DNA of 64,000 nucleotides from Verrucomicrobiota bacterium. Its GTDB lineage: Bacteria; Verrucomicrobiota; Verrucomicrobiia; Opitutales; UBA953. The translations under genes and the position numbers were made by a program. Positions 27,314 through 35,350 of this stretch are shown here, piece after piece (position 1 is the stretch's first letter; each line of letters starts with the position of its first letter). The notes beneath the pieces were generated by a model. The model was given only the letters and a program-made list of their open reading frames with translations, had not been told where the DNA came from and did no database searches. Location: contig BJHS01000006.1 of assembly GCA_014193315.1 (NCBI GenBank), positions 80,328 to 144,327 on the forward strand. Direction: 5' to 3'.

Positions 27314-28423
27314 ATGGCCGCCCCGAAGAAGGTGAAGCCCACCCGTCTTGGTTCCCGCCCGCAAGCCCGCACCGCCAAAGCGACGAAGCGCAAGGCGAAG
27401 CCGGCCCCGCACGTCCCCTACGCCGCCCGCCCGGCGAAGGCCCCGCTCGAGGAACACAAGCCCGATGAAGTCCTCTCGACCCGGATCCCCTCCGAATTCG
27501 AACCAAGTCGCGCCGACAAAGTTGTCGCGGTCTTGCTGGAGGGCGTCAGCCGCTCCCGCGTGCAGCGGGCCCTGGACCTCGGCCTCGTGAAGGTCAACGG
27601 CGTCGCCGCCGATCGGCGGACCGTCCTTAATCCGGGCGACCACGTTCAGGTCGCCCTCCCCGCCCCGGAAGACCCCACCGCCCGCCCCGTCAAGATGGCG
27701 CTCGAGGTCCTCTTCGAGGACGCTCACCTCATCGCGATCAACAAACCCGCCGGCTTGCTCACGCACCCGGTGCAGGGCTCCGACGAGGTCTCCGTGGTTC
27801 ATGGTCTGTTGCATTACACCAAGGGCAAGCTTGCCCCCGCCGGCGGCGCGCCGCGCCCAGGCGTCGTCCACCGCCTCGACCGCGAGACGTCCGGCGTCAT
27901 CGTCCTCGCCAAGACCGACAAGGCCTACCACGCGCTCGTCGCCCAGTTTGCCGCGCGCACCGCGCAGAAGGAATACCTCGCCTTGGTCGACAAAGCCCCG
28001 CGGCTACTCTCCGGGTTGACCGACGCCAAGATCGACCGCCACCGCACCGTGCGCGTTCGCATGGCCGTCCGCGACGATGGCCGCGATGCCGTCACCGAAT
28101 GGCGCGTCGAGGAGAAGTACGGCCCGCACGCCGCGCTGGTCCGCGCCTTCCCGCACACTGGCCGCACCCACCAGATTCGCGTCCACCTCGCCTACCTCGG
28201 CCACCCGATCCTGGGTGACCGCACCTACGGCAAGTTCGACATCCCCGCCTTCACCGGCTGGCCGATGCCGCGCGTGATGCTCCATGCCCATCGTCTCACC
28301 TTGGCGCACCCGCAAACCGGCAAGCCGCTGACCATCACGGTCGACCCGCCGGCCGACTTCCTGGAGCTCAAGCAGTGGCTTACCACCAAGTATGGTCGCA
28401 AGACCTACTTGTTGCCGGCCTGA
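27314..28423 (+). CDS. RluA/RluD-family pseudouridine synthase
   Basis: 369 residues. An S4 RNA-binding domain (about residues 62-125; VLLEGVSRSRVQRALDLGLVKVNG) precedes the pseudouridine synthase domain. The catalytic motif is HRLDRETSGVIVLAKT with the active Asp, followed by GRTHQIRVHLAYLGHPILGD. The first 55 residues are unusually rich in Lys, Arg, Pro and Ala and probably disordered, perhaps aiding RNA binding. RluD modifies positions in helix 69 of 23S rRNA; RluA- and RluC-type specificity cannot be excluded. Confidence 0.92.
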   Translation: MAAPKKVKPTRLGSRPQARTAKATKRKAKPAPHVPYAARPAKAPLEEHKPDEVLSTRIPSEFEPSRADKVVAVLLEGVSRSRVQRALDLGLVKVNGVAADRRTVLNPGDHVQVALPAPEDPTARPVKMALEVLFEDAHLIAINKPAGLLTHPVQGSDEVSVVHGLLHYTKGKLAPAGGAPRPGVVHRLDRETSGVIVLAKTDKAYHALVAQFAARTAQKEYLALVDKAPRLLSGLTDAKIDRHRTVRVRMAVRDDGRDAVTEWRVEEKYGPHAALVRAFPHTGRTHQIRVHLAYLGHPILGDRTYGKFDIPAFTGWPMPRVMLHAHRLTLAHPQTGKPLTITVDPPADFLELKQWLTTKYGRKTYLLPA

Positions 28424-28429
28424 GTTGGC

Positions 28430-29857
28430 TTAAAAGCCCTTTTCGCCCGGCTGCGGCAGTTTCTTCGGCGGCGTCCATGCCGCCGCCTGGGGAGTCTTGA
28501 CGGTCAGGGGATCGGCATCGCCACAGGCCTGCAACCCTGACTCCAGTCGGCCAAGCAACCCCTGCAGGCGCGCCGCTTGCGCAGGATCGCCGGCGAGATC
28601 CTTGGTCTCGAACGGGTCGGCCTGGAGATCGAACAACTGCGTCCGGTCCACCTGCGGGTAACGGATCAGTTTCCAGCGTCCGTCGGAGATCGCCTTCTGG
28701 ATCCGCTTATAGCCAAAGACCAATTCCGGTCGGGCCGCCTGGGTGGGATCCGTCAAGACCGCGGTGAATTCCCGCCCCTCACTCGTCGTCGGGGCGGACA
28801 CCCCACAGAGTTTGCCCAAGGTCGGCATGACGTCGAAGGTGTAGCACAGCGCTTGCGTGCGGCGGGCACCGGGCACCCCCGGCCCGGTAAAGAGGAGCGG
28901 AACCCGCAGGCTGTGCTCATACAGGTTCTGCTTCCCGATCAAGCCATGCGAACCGCGGGCGACCCCCGAGTCCGCCGCAAAGACGACGTAGGTATTACGG
29001 CCGGCCGGCGTGGCCTCCAGCGCGTCCAGCAGCCGGCCCACCTGCAAGTCAAGGAAGCTGATGTAGCGGTAGTAATCGGCAAGCATCACGCGGATCGCCT
29101 CGGGTTGGCGTGGCCAAGGCAGGAGCTGTTCGTCCCGGATGACCATCTCGCCATTATTAAACGGGTGTTGGGGCAGGAAATTAACCGGCAGCGGGATGGT
29201 CGCGGGGTCGTACTTCACCGGAAAACCTTCAGGGACGACATGCGGGTCGTGCGGACCGTCAAACGCGAGGTAGGCGAAGAACGGCTTCGTCAAGTCGCGG
29301 CCCTTGAGGAACGCGAGCACCTCGTCGGTCGCTTCCTCGCAGAGATGCTTCGGGCAAGGGCGCGCGGGACTGAGTTTGCCCGTGGGCAGGAGGTCGTTAA
29401 TCTTCGCCTTCAGCGGGTTGGTCATGCCGCCGACGAAAAGCGAACGCGCTTGCTGAAAAGATTTCCCGACGGAGGCCGGGGTGTTGTGCCACTTGCCCGC
29501 CATGAAGGTCGCATAGCCCGCCGTGCCGAAAGCGTGCGGCCAGGTCTCATCCCGCGAAAGTTTCTCGTCGATGCGCGCCAGCGGGCGAGCGGAAAGCAAC
29601 ATCGCCCGAGAAGGCACACAGGTGGCGCCGTTGTTGCCTCCCTGCATGTAGGCCCGATCGAAAGCCACGCCACGGGCAACCAGGCGATCCAAGTTGGGGG
29701 TCTTGATGACCGGGTTACCCAGCGCCGCGATGGTGTCGGCCCGCTGGTCGTCGGCGAAGATGAACAGCACGTTGGGTCGCTCGGCGGCCAGCAGGAACGA
29801 AGCGAGGCCGAAAACCAGCAAGCCGCTCAAGGTCCGAGGAGTACGGAAAGGGTCCAT
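28430..29857 (-). CDS. exported type I sulfatase (formylglycine-dependent)
   Basis: 475 residues. An N-terminal hydrophobic segment (LSGLLVFGLASFLLAAE) is a signal peptide. The sulfatase domain begins RPNVLFIFADDQRADT with the two metal aspartates, and the formylglycine signature is CVPSR (Cys80), so a maturation enzyme is needed. GKWHNTPAS and the late FAADSG segments are also typical. Similar enzymes (iduronate-2-sulfatase-like) act on sulfated glycans, which fits an organism that consumes acidic polysaccharides. The exact substrate is unknown. It converges with rluD, 6 bases away. Confidence 0.93.
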   Translation of the reverse strand: MDPFRTPRTLSGLLVFGLASFLLAAERPNVLFIFADDQRADTIAALGNPVIKTPNLDRLVARGVAFDRAYMQGGNNGATCVPSRAMLLSARPLARIDEKLSRDETWPHAFGTAGYATFMAGKWHNTPASVGKSFQQARSLFVGGMTNPLKAKINDLLPTGKLSPARPCPKHLCEEATDEVLAFLKGRDLTKPFFAYLAFDGPHDPHVVPEGFPVKYDPATIPLPVNFLPQHPFNNGEMVIRDEQLLPWPRQPEAIRVMLADYYRYISFLDLQVGRLLDALEATPAGRNTYVVFAADSGVARGSHGLIGKQNLYEHSLRVPLLFTGPGVPGARRTQALCYTFDVMPTLGKLCGVSAPTTSEGREFTAVLTDPTQAARPELVFGYKRIQKAISDGRWKLIRYPQVDRTQLFDLQADPFETKDLAGDPAQAARLQGLLGRLESGLQACGDADPLTVKTPQAAAWTPPKKLPQPGEKGF

Positions 29858-29899
29858 CTACGGCTTCTAGGGGCAAAGGCCGCCCATTCCAAGCCCTGT

Positions 29900-30829
29900 T
29901 CAGGCGTCCGCACCGGAACGCCCGTGATGACCGTCCTGCTTGCGATGCTGGGGCTCGTCGGGCTCCACATGGACCAGCACCGAAATGACCTCCGGGTGCA
30001 GACGCAGGATGTCGGCCTTGACCTGTCCCGCGATGGCGTGGCCTTCGGCGACGGTCGCGGTCTCGGGGACTTGCAGGTGGAAATCGACCTCGAACCGGTC
30101 ACCGAGCCGACGGGCGCGAAAAGCGTGGAACCCCTTGGCGCCGGGCACGGCGAGGATGTGCTCGCTGAGGTCGTGGAGCACGTGCTCGGCCGGAGCCGTG
30201 TCGATGAGGTCCTCGCAGGCGACCTTGAATAGCCTCAAGCCTTCGGCGCCGAGCCAACCGGCGAGCACCAGACCGACGACCTTGTCCAGCGCCTTCCATT
30301 CCGGGTGGTAGTGGGCGACCACGACGGCCACCAAGGCCAACAGTGACGCGATGGCGTCCGCGCGGTGGTCCGCGGCGTTGGCCAGCAGCAACCGGGAGCC
30401 GAGTCGCTCCGCCTGTCGGCGGGCGTATTGGTAAAAGCCTTCCTTGAGGAGGAGTGCGAACCCCGCGACCCACGCCGCCGCGATGCCCGGCTGGGTGAGC
30501 TCGCTGCCTGCCATCAGCGAACGCACGGAAGCCCAGGCGAGGCCGACGCAGAACGCGATGACGAGTCCGGAGATGAACATCGTCGCGAGCGTCGAGACCC
30601 GGTGATGGCCGTAAGGGTGGTCGGCATCCTTGGGCAGGTGCGAGAACTTGAGCCCGATGATCGCCGCGATGTCACTGGCGATATCGACCAAGGAATGGAT
30701 GCCGTCGGCGACCAAGGCTTGCGACGAAGCGAACAGCCCGACGGAGAGTTTGGCGACCGCCAGCAAGACGTTGACCGTCAGGCTCCAGCCCACGGTCTGG
30801 CCGCCTTCGCGTTGGAGCTGGGTTGTCAT
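29900..30829 (-). CDS. cation diffusion facilitator family transporter
   Basis: 309 residues. A CDF (Zn/Fe/Co/Mn) exporter with about six membrane helices in residues 1-200 and a cytoplasmic ferredoxin-like domain at the C-terminus (LHDLSEHILAVPGAKGFHAFR). Metal-site signatures are DGIHSLVDIASD near residue 42 and a second HxxxD in ANAADHRADA near 155, plus the HPYGHHR loop. The stop of the preceding minus-strand gene overlaps its start by four bases. Metal specificity cannot be read by eye. Confidence 0.9.
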   Translation of the reverse strand: MTTQLQREGGQTVGWSLTVNVLLAVAKLSVGLFASSQALVADGIHSLVDIASDIAAIIGLKFSHLPKDADHPYGHHRVSTLATMFISGLVIAFCVGLAWASVRSLMAGSELTQPGIAAAWVAGFALLLKEGFYQYARRQAERLGSRLLLANAADHRADAIASLLALVAVVVAHYHPEWKALDKVVGLVLAGWLGAEGLRLFKVACEDLIDTAPAEHVLHDLSEHILAVPGAKGFHAFRARRLGDRFEVDFHLQVPETATVAEGHAIAGQVKADILRLHPEVISVLVHVEPDEPQHRKQDGHHGRSGADA

Positions 30830-31461
30830 CGGGAGGAGTTGGCCTTGATCTGCTCGACCTCATGACGCCAGTCGACGTGGGTCAGCGAAGCCGACTCGAC
30901 CGTGTCCGTGGCCTGAGTCAGCCCGGCGAGCAGGTCGACCAGACCGAACGCGGCCGCCCCCTTCAATCCCTGAGGATCGAGGGTCAGCCTCAGCGTTCCA
31001 TTGTCTGCCACCGTTTTGACGGTGAGCGGCATGGCACCGGCGGGCAGCGTCCGCCCCGGCTTGAGCCGGACCTCGCCGCGGTCGGCGTAAAAGAAATCCA
31101 CCGCCGCGACCGGGGCGGTCTCGGACGGCTCGACCCCCGCGGCGTACTGTTCGACGACCAAGAGGGCGTACTGCGGCAGGACGCGGCCTTCGACATCGAA
31201 ACGATTCCGCCCGCCCGTGACGAGTTCGCGTCGAGTCCCGCCCGAAGGCAGCCTGGTCCGGCGCTCCCCGAGAATGAAGTGACCGAAGAGGGACTTACCC
31301 TGCACCGCATGGTCGTAGTACATCCCGGGCAAGGTGAGGGCGTTGGCCACGCGCTTGCGTTCGTCGCGTTGCGGGTTGCTCCGGGCGTTAAAGGCCATGA
31401 GCAAAGCCACCCCCAGGGCGGCCCCGACCAGAAAAAGGATAAACCGCTCGCGCTGTCCCAT
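30826..31461 (-). CDS. membrane-anchored protein of unknown function
   Basis: 211 residues from the ATG at 31461. An N-terminal helix RFILFLVGAALGVALLMAFN anchors a periplasmic domain of about 185 residues. The anchor is not followed by a convincing cleavage site. The rest contains beta-type segments (LPQYALLVVEQYAAG, LPLTVK) and no recognised motif. Its stop overlaps the start of the CDF gene (ATGA), so the two proteins are probably made together. The in-frame region upstream of 31461 is rejected because it overlaps the divergent thioesterase. Confidence 0.6.
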   Translation of the reverse strand: MGQRERFILFLVGAALGVALLMAFNARSNPQRDERKRVANALTLPGMYYDHAVQGKSLFGHFILGERRTRLPSGGTRRELVTGGRNRFDVEGRVLPQYALLVVEQYAAGVEPSETAPVAAVDFFYADRGEVRLKPGRTLPAGAMPLTVKTVADNGTLRLTLDPQGLKGAAAFGLVDLLAGLTQATDTVESASLTHVDWRHEVEQIKANSSR

Positions 31462-31558
31462 GGGGGAAGTCCAGCGGAGGAAGCCACGGGGCGCAAGGAC
31501 AAGCCTCCGGGGCGCCGTTTGACGTTGGAAAATCGGGTTTAACCGCCAGAACCTAGGT

Positions 31559-31963
31559 ATGCTGCAGGCCACCGTCGAGACCCGCGTCCGCTTCGCCGAG
31601 ACCGACGCCATGGGCGTGACTTACCATGGCAACTACCTGCCGTGGTTTGAGATGGCCCGCGTGGCCTTGCTCGATCAGCTCGGCACGCCCTACCGCCAGC
31701 TCGAGCAAGCGGGCTTCCTCCTGCCGGTACTCGAGACCGGCCTGACGTACCACCGCCCTTCCCGCTTCGACGATCGGTTGCGCATCACGGTGACCTTGGC
31801 CGAAAAGCCTTTGGCGCGACTGAAGCTCACTTACAAGGTTGAGTGCGACGGCGAACTGCTCGTCGAAGGCTTCACCCGCCACGCCTTCGTGAACCGGGAA
31901 TTCAAGGCCGTCCGCCCGCCCCGGAACCTCGAGGCGGCCCTGCGCCAAGCCTTCGCCTCCTGA
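31559..31963 (+). CDS. YbgC/4-hydroxybenzoyl-CoA-thioesterase-type acyl-CoA thioesterase
   Basis: 134 residues, the standard hot-dog fold length. The catalytic Asp is Asp16 in FAETDAMGVTYHGNYLPWFE, with His23 beside it. It hydrolyses acyl-CoA or acyl-ACP esters; the YbgC branch is often near Tol-Pal genes, which are not seen here. It starts with ATG at 31559, 97 bases from the divergent membrane protein, and the MBL-fold gene follows 3 bases later. Confidence 0.9.
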   Translation: MLQATVETRVRFAETDAMGVTYHGNYLPWFEMARVALLDQLGTPYRQLEQAGFLLPVLETGLTYHRPSRFDDRLRITVTLAEKPLARLKLTYKVECDGELLVEGFTRHAFVNREFKAVRPPRNLEAALRQAFAS

Positions 31964-31966
31964 GCT

Positions 31967-32617
31967 ATGAAGATTACCGCCTCCCCGCTCGGACCCTTCG
32001 AGACCAATGCCTACCTCGTCGTCGCCGAGAACGGCAAAGATTGCTGCGTCATCGACGCCCCCAAGGACGCCGGCCCGCTGCTGCTGGCGGAGATCAAGCG
32101 CCAGGGCCTCAACCTGACCCACCTGCTCATCACGCATGGGCATTGGGATCACATGTGCGATGGCCATCACTTCGCCGCCGCTGGCGCCCAGGTCATCGCG
32201 CACGCGGCCGACCAGCAGCTCATCGAGAACATCCAAGCCTGCCGCCACCGCTACCAGTCGATGATCCCCTCGCTCGCCGACGCCGACTTCCATTCCGTGA
32301 AAGTCGATCGCTGGGTGGACGACGGCGATGTCGTCGAGGCTTGCGGCTACCGATTCGAGATTCGCCACGTGCCGGGCCACTGCCCGGGCAGCATCCTCTT
32401 CTACGCCGCCGGCCAGAAGATCGCCTTCACCGGAGACGCTATCTTCAAGAGTTCCGTCGGCCGGACCGACCTCCCCAACGGGGACTGGAACCAGCTCCTG
32501 ACCTCGATCCGTACCCGTATCTACACCCTCCCAGACGAGGTCGTGCTGCTCCCAGGGCATGGCGGCCAGACGAGCGTGGGCGTGGAGAAGCAGACCAACC
32601 CGTACGCCAAGCCCTAA
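31967..32617 (+). CDS. MBL-fold hydrolase (glyoxalase II-like)
   Basis: 216 residues. The metallo-beta-lactamase signature THGHWDH (His57, His59, Asp61, His62) starts a dinuclear zinc site; later ligands lie in HVPGHCPGS and FTGDAIF, and the GHGGQTS near the end. This size and ending are typical of the YcbL-type glyoxalase II-like hydrolases. It follows the thioesterase by 3 bases, so a joint role in thioester turnover is possible. The substrate is not known. Confidence 0.9.
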   Translation: MKITASPLGPFETNAYLVVAENGKDCCVIDAPKDAGPLLLAEIKRQGLNLTHLLITHGHWDHMCDGHHFAAAGAQVIAHAADQQLIENIQACRHRYQSMIPSLADADFHSVKVDRWVDDGDVVEACGYRFEIRHVPGHCPGSILFYAAGQKIAFTGDAIFKSSVGRTDLPNGDWNQLLTSIRTRIYTLPDEVVLLPGHGGQTSVGVEKQTNPYAKP

Positions 32618-32624
32618 GCCGCCC

Positions 32625-33146
32625 TTGGCCCCCGTCCCCTGCCCTTACCTGCCTTCCTGCGGCCGGACGCTGTCTTGGCGCAATCTCGCAGCTTGGCGCG
32701 ACGCCCAGGGGCCAGAGCTCTACCTCACCTGTCTCGAATACGGGCAGCAGCTCTGGCTCGACGGCTTGCCGGCCCGTGCGTTGCTCGCCGTGGATCGGGC
32801 GCTGTATTGCGACGTGGCCCCAGACCATGAGTCCGTGGTCGCCTACCCGCTCCCATACGCCGCCATCGGTTGGATGGTCACCCAGCCCGCCGACGGCTTC
32901 ACCGGTAACGCGCGGGTTCATTACCAGCACATCGCGGATCGGGTCCGGGGCGAACGGGCAGAACTCAAACGCTGGCGGGCATGGGCCGCGTGGGCAATCG
33001 TGCGGAAAGTCCGTCCGGACCTGCCAGAAGACCCCAAACATGCCGTGGTCGAACCAACGGCCTCCACGATTGCCGACGGGCTCACGACGCATGGGATCAA
33101 GGGCGAGACCGAGACCTGGCGAGGGGTGCTGGGTATCCACCCTTGA
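32625..33146 (+). CDS. hypothetical protein, start codon uncertain
   Basis: About 173 residues if started at TTG 32625, 7 bases after the MBL gene. It begins APVPCPYLPSCGRTL with two cysteines five residues apart, then a helix-rich body (QLWLDGLPARALLAVDRAL) and a basic, Trp-rich segment RWRAWAAWAIVRK. No signal peptide. I recognise no family. A start farther upstream would overlap the MBL gene; no ATG lies near the right place, so the true N-terminus is not settled. Confidence 0.5.
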   Translation: MAPVPCPYLPSCGRTLSWRNLAAWRDAQGPELYLTCLEYGQQLWLDGLPARALLAVDRALYCDVAPDHESVVAYPLPYAAIGWMVTQPADGFTGNARVHYQHIADRVRGERAELKRWRAWAAWAIVRKVRPDLPEDPKHAVVEPTASTIADGLTTHGIKGETETWRGVLGIHP

Positions 33147-33165
33147 ACTGACCCCGACGTTTCTC

Positions 33166-33810
33166 ATGAGCCTGCACGCCGACCACTCACAACGCATCGT
33201 CATCGAAGCGACCGCGCTCCTCGCCGGCGGTCGGGGCGAGAAAATTCTGGAAAGCCGTGACGCGGCCGAGCACGGCCGCATCAACCTCTGTGCTCGGCCT
33301 GCGGGCGCGACGTGGGCTCACGCGGGCACCCGTCTACTGGAGTTACTCGTCGTCCGCGGTCACGTGCGCGTGAACGGCGAGGAGCTCGGCCCGTCGTCCT
33401 ACGCGCGGCTGGCGTCGGGTAGGCCGGCGACCCTGCGGACCGAGGCTGGCTGCGTGCTCTACCTTAACGAACGAAACCCGGCTGAACCCGCGACCGATTC
33501 CTTTGCGCTCCGCGGCGCGACCCTGAAGTGGCGACAAGGGATGGTCCCGGGACTCAAGGTCGCTTCGCTTCATGAAGGACTGACCGGGCACACCGCGCTC
33601 GTCCACTGGGCCCCGGAGACGCGCTTCAACCCGCACACCCATGTCGGCGGAGAGGAGATCTTGGTCCTTGATGGCGTCTTCCGCGATGAACATGGGAGCT
33701 ACCCCGTCGGCACATGGATCCGTAGCCCGCACCTGAGCAACCACCGTCCCTTCACGGGGCCGGAAGGCGCGACCATCCTCGTCAAGGTCGGCCACTTGGA
33801 CGTGGCCTGA
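33166..33810 (+). CDS. two-domain cupin protein, ChrR-like
   Basis: 214 residues. Two beta-barrel halves are visible. The second has the cupin metal motif in FNPHTHVGGEEILVLDGVFRDEHGSYPVGTW (about residues 145-175), resembling the C-terminal cupin of ChrR-type anti-sigma factors and related sugar-isomerase-like cupins. There is no ECF sigma gene next to it and no N-terminal zinc anti-sigma domain, so a regulatory role is doubtful. It converges with the secreted-paralog genes, 3 bases away. Confidence 0.75.
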   Translation: MSLHADHSQRIVIEATALLAGGRGEKILESRDAAEHGRINLCARPAGATWAHAGTRLLELLVVRGHVRVNGEELGPSSYARLASGRPATLRTEAGCVLYLNERNPAEPATDSFALRGATLKWRQGMVPGLKVASLHEGLTGHTALVHWAPETRFNPHTHVGGEEILVLDGVFRDEHGSYPVGTWIRSPHLSNHRPFTGPEGATILVKVGHLDVA

Positions 33811-33813
33811 CCG

Positions 33814-34506
33814 TCACTTCGACACGTCCAGAATCTCCGCCTCGAGCGAGATCAGACCCCGGGCGGCGTTAAGCCCAAAGGTTTCACTGACACCGGGCTT
33901 GGTGGTGACATTCTCGGTGAGGGTGACGACAACCGGCGGAGTGGGCACGTCGACGATGACCGCCTTGTGCAGCACCAGTTCAACGGACTGACCGAGACGG
34001 GAGAGAGTAAGCGCTTCGCGCTTATCGTCGTAAGACTTCAACGTCCAGCCGTCGATCCGGCGTCCGAGCGGCACCCACTGGCGCTTGCCTGCGGCGTCCT
34101 CGATCGAGAAGAGTTGGTCCTTGGTCAGCACGCTGTGGAAGAAAGGCATTTTGCTCTTGGCGCGAGGCGACGGGGCGGTGGGCGTCGCCGAGAATGCCGA
34201 CGCCTCCGCAGTCGGAGGCTTTCGGTATTCCGAGATGGTCTCCAGCGTCAGCGTGCCATTCTTATTGAGCCTAGGGGTGAACGTGAAGACCACACCTTCT
34301 TCGGCCGAACCGACGGTGATGGTCGTCTGCTTGCCATCGATTGTGATGACCGTGGGCTCAGCATAGACTTCCGACTTACCGTCCTTGTCGAGGCGCGTGA
34401 ACGACGCCTTCACCTTCAGGTGGGTCGGCACCGGAGCCTCCTGGGCGGCGACGGCAACAGTCAGCAGCGCAAGGAGACAACGAACTATCATGGGGCGAAG
34501 AAACAT
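33814..34506 (-). CDS. exported protein, paralog of 34516-35289
   Basis: 230 residues with a signal peptide (MFLRPMIVRCLLALLTVAVA). The N-terminal half contains a segment like that of secretin/PilQ-type proteins: AEPTVITIDGKQTTITVGS, then GVVFTFTPRLNKNGTLTLE. The C-terminal half shares with the neighbouring gene the pattern FHSVL-x-LFS-x-DAAG-x-R-x-WV and GW-x-x-x-SYD-x-K. It is not a full secretin: the barrel is absent. The gene lies 9 bases after its paralog, so the pair is one transcript. Function unknown. Confidence 0.7.
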   Translation of the reverse strand: MFLRPMIVRCLLALLTVAVAAQEAPVPTHLKVKASFTRLDKDGKSEVYAEPTVITIDGKQTTITVGSAEEGVVFTFTPRLNKNGTLTLETISEYRKPPTAEASAFSATPTAPSPRAKSKMPFFHSVLTKDQLFSIEDAAGKRQWVPLGRRIDGWTLKSYDDKREALTLSRLGQSVELVLHKAVIVDVPTPPVVVTLTENVTTKPGVSETFGLNAARGLISLEAEILDVSK

Positions 34507-34515
34507 CAGGTCGGG

Positions 34516-35289
34516 TTACTTGGTCGGGAGCGGCGCACCCTTGAGCACCTCGACCGAGAGGGTGATGGTGGTGCCGTTGGCGCTACCGATGACGAAATTC
34601 TGGCCAGGTTGCACGGTCACGGTGCTGACGACATCGTTCGCCCCCGCCTCGACCACGGATTTATAAAGGGTCAATTCCCGCAAGGCTTTCTCCTTCGCGA
34701 TTGTGAGGACATGATGCTTCTCGTCATACGATTCGACGGCCCAGCCGGCGAAATTCTGGCCGACTTTCACCCAGCGGCGCGCCCCGGCGGCATCGGCCAA
34801 TGAAAACAGGCCTTCGGACGGAAGCACCGAATGGAAGACCGGAACGCCATTGCCACCTGCGGTGCGCTCCCGGCCAGACCGACTGCGTCGCTCGCGCTCC
34901 TTGTCGCTAACGGCCTGGAGCTGGGCCTGGGCAAAGGCCGCCTTATCCTGGGCAGAAGTGGGCAGGGACGCGTGGAGGCTAACGCTGACCTCGCCCGTCG
35001 GCAGGACCGTGGGCGTGACGGTAAGTTCCAACTGCTGCGGAGGTGACGGTGGCTGACCCGGCAGCGGGGGCTTGGCGGGGCCGGTCATGGAGACCTTCCC
35101 TTCGGCGCCTGAGGTGACAAGGATCTGAGGGATGCTGAGTATGTCGCCGGGCTTGCCGTCGGGCCCAGCCGGGGCGGCCACAGTCGCCCTGATCTTCACC
35201 TGAGAAGGGGCGGCGGGCGGAGCGGCGGCATCCTGCCCCCAGACAATACCAGGCCAGACGGGAAGTAAGAGCAGGAAGAACTTACGCAT
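34516..35289 (-). CDS. exported protein, paralog of 33814-34506
   Basis: 257 residues with a signal peptide (MRKFFLLLLPVWPGIVWGQ). A Pro-rich stretch near residues 60-75 follows LVTSGAEGKVSMTGP. The middle contains basic RRSRSGRERT, and the last 110 residues (VPVFHSVLPSEGLFSLADAA, RRWVKVGQNFAGWAVESYDE) are alignable with the neighbouring gene. Both proteins seem to have arisen by tandem duplication. The region between this gene and fabF (35290-35350) carries an imperfect palindrome near 35295-35311 (GGGTAACTAGTTAACCC). Function unknown. Confidence 0.7.
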   Translation of the reverse strand: MRKFFLLLLPVWPGIVWGQDAAAPPAAPSQVKIRATVAAPAGPDGKPGDILSIPQILVTSGAEGKVSMTGPAKPPLPGQPPSPPQQLELTVTPTVLPTGEVSVSLHASLPTSAQDKAAFAQAQLQAVSDKERERRSRSGRERTAGGNGVPVFHSVLPSEGLFSLADAAGARRWVKVGQNFAGWAVESYDEKHHVLTIAKEKALRELTLYKSVVEAGANDVVSTVTVQPGQNFVIGSANGTTITLSVEVLKGAPLPTK

Positions 35290-35350
35290 GGTCAGGGTAA
35301 CTAGTTAACCCCTGAAACCGGTGCGAGTTCCAAGTCAGGCGCCGGGGGAC

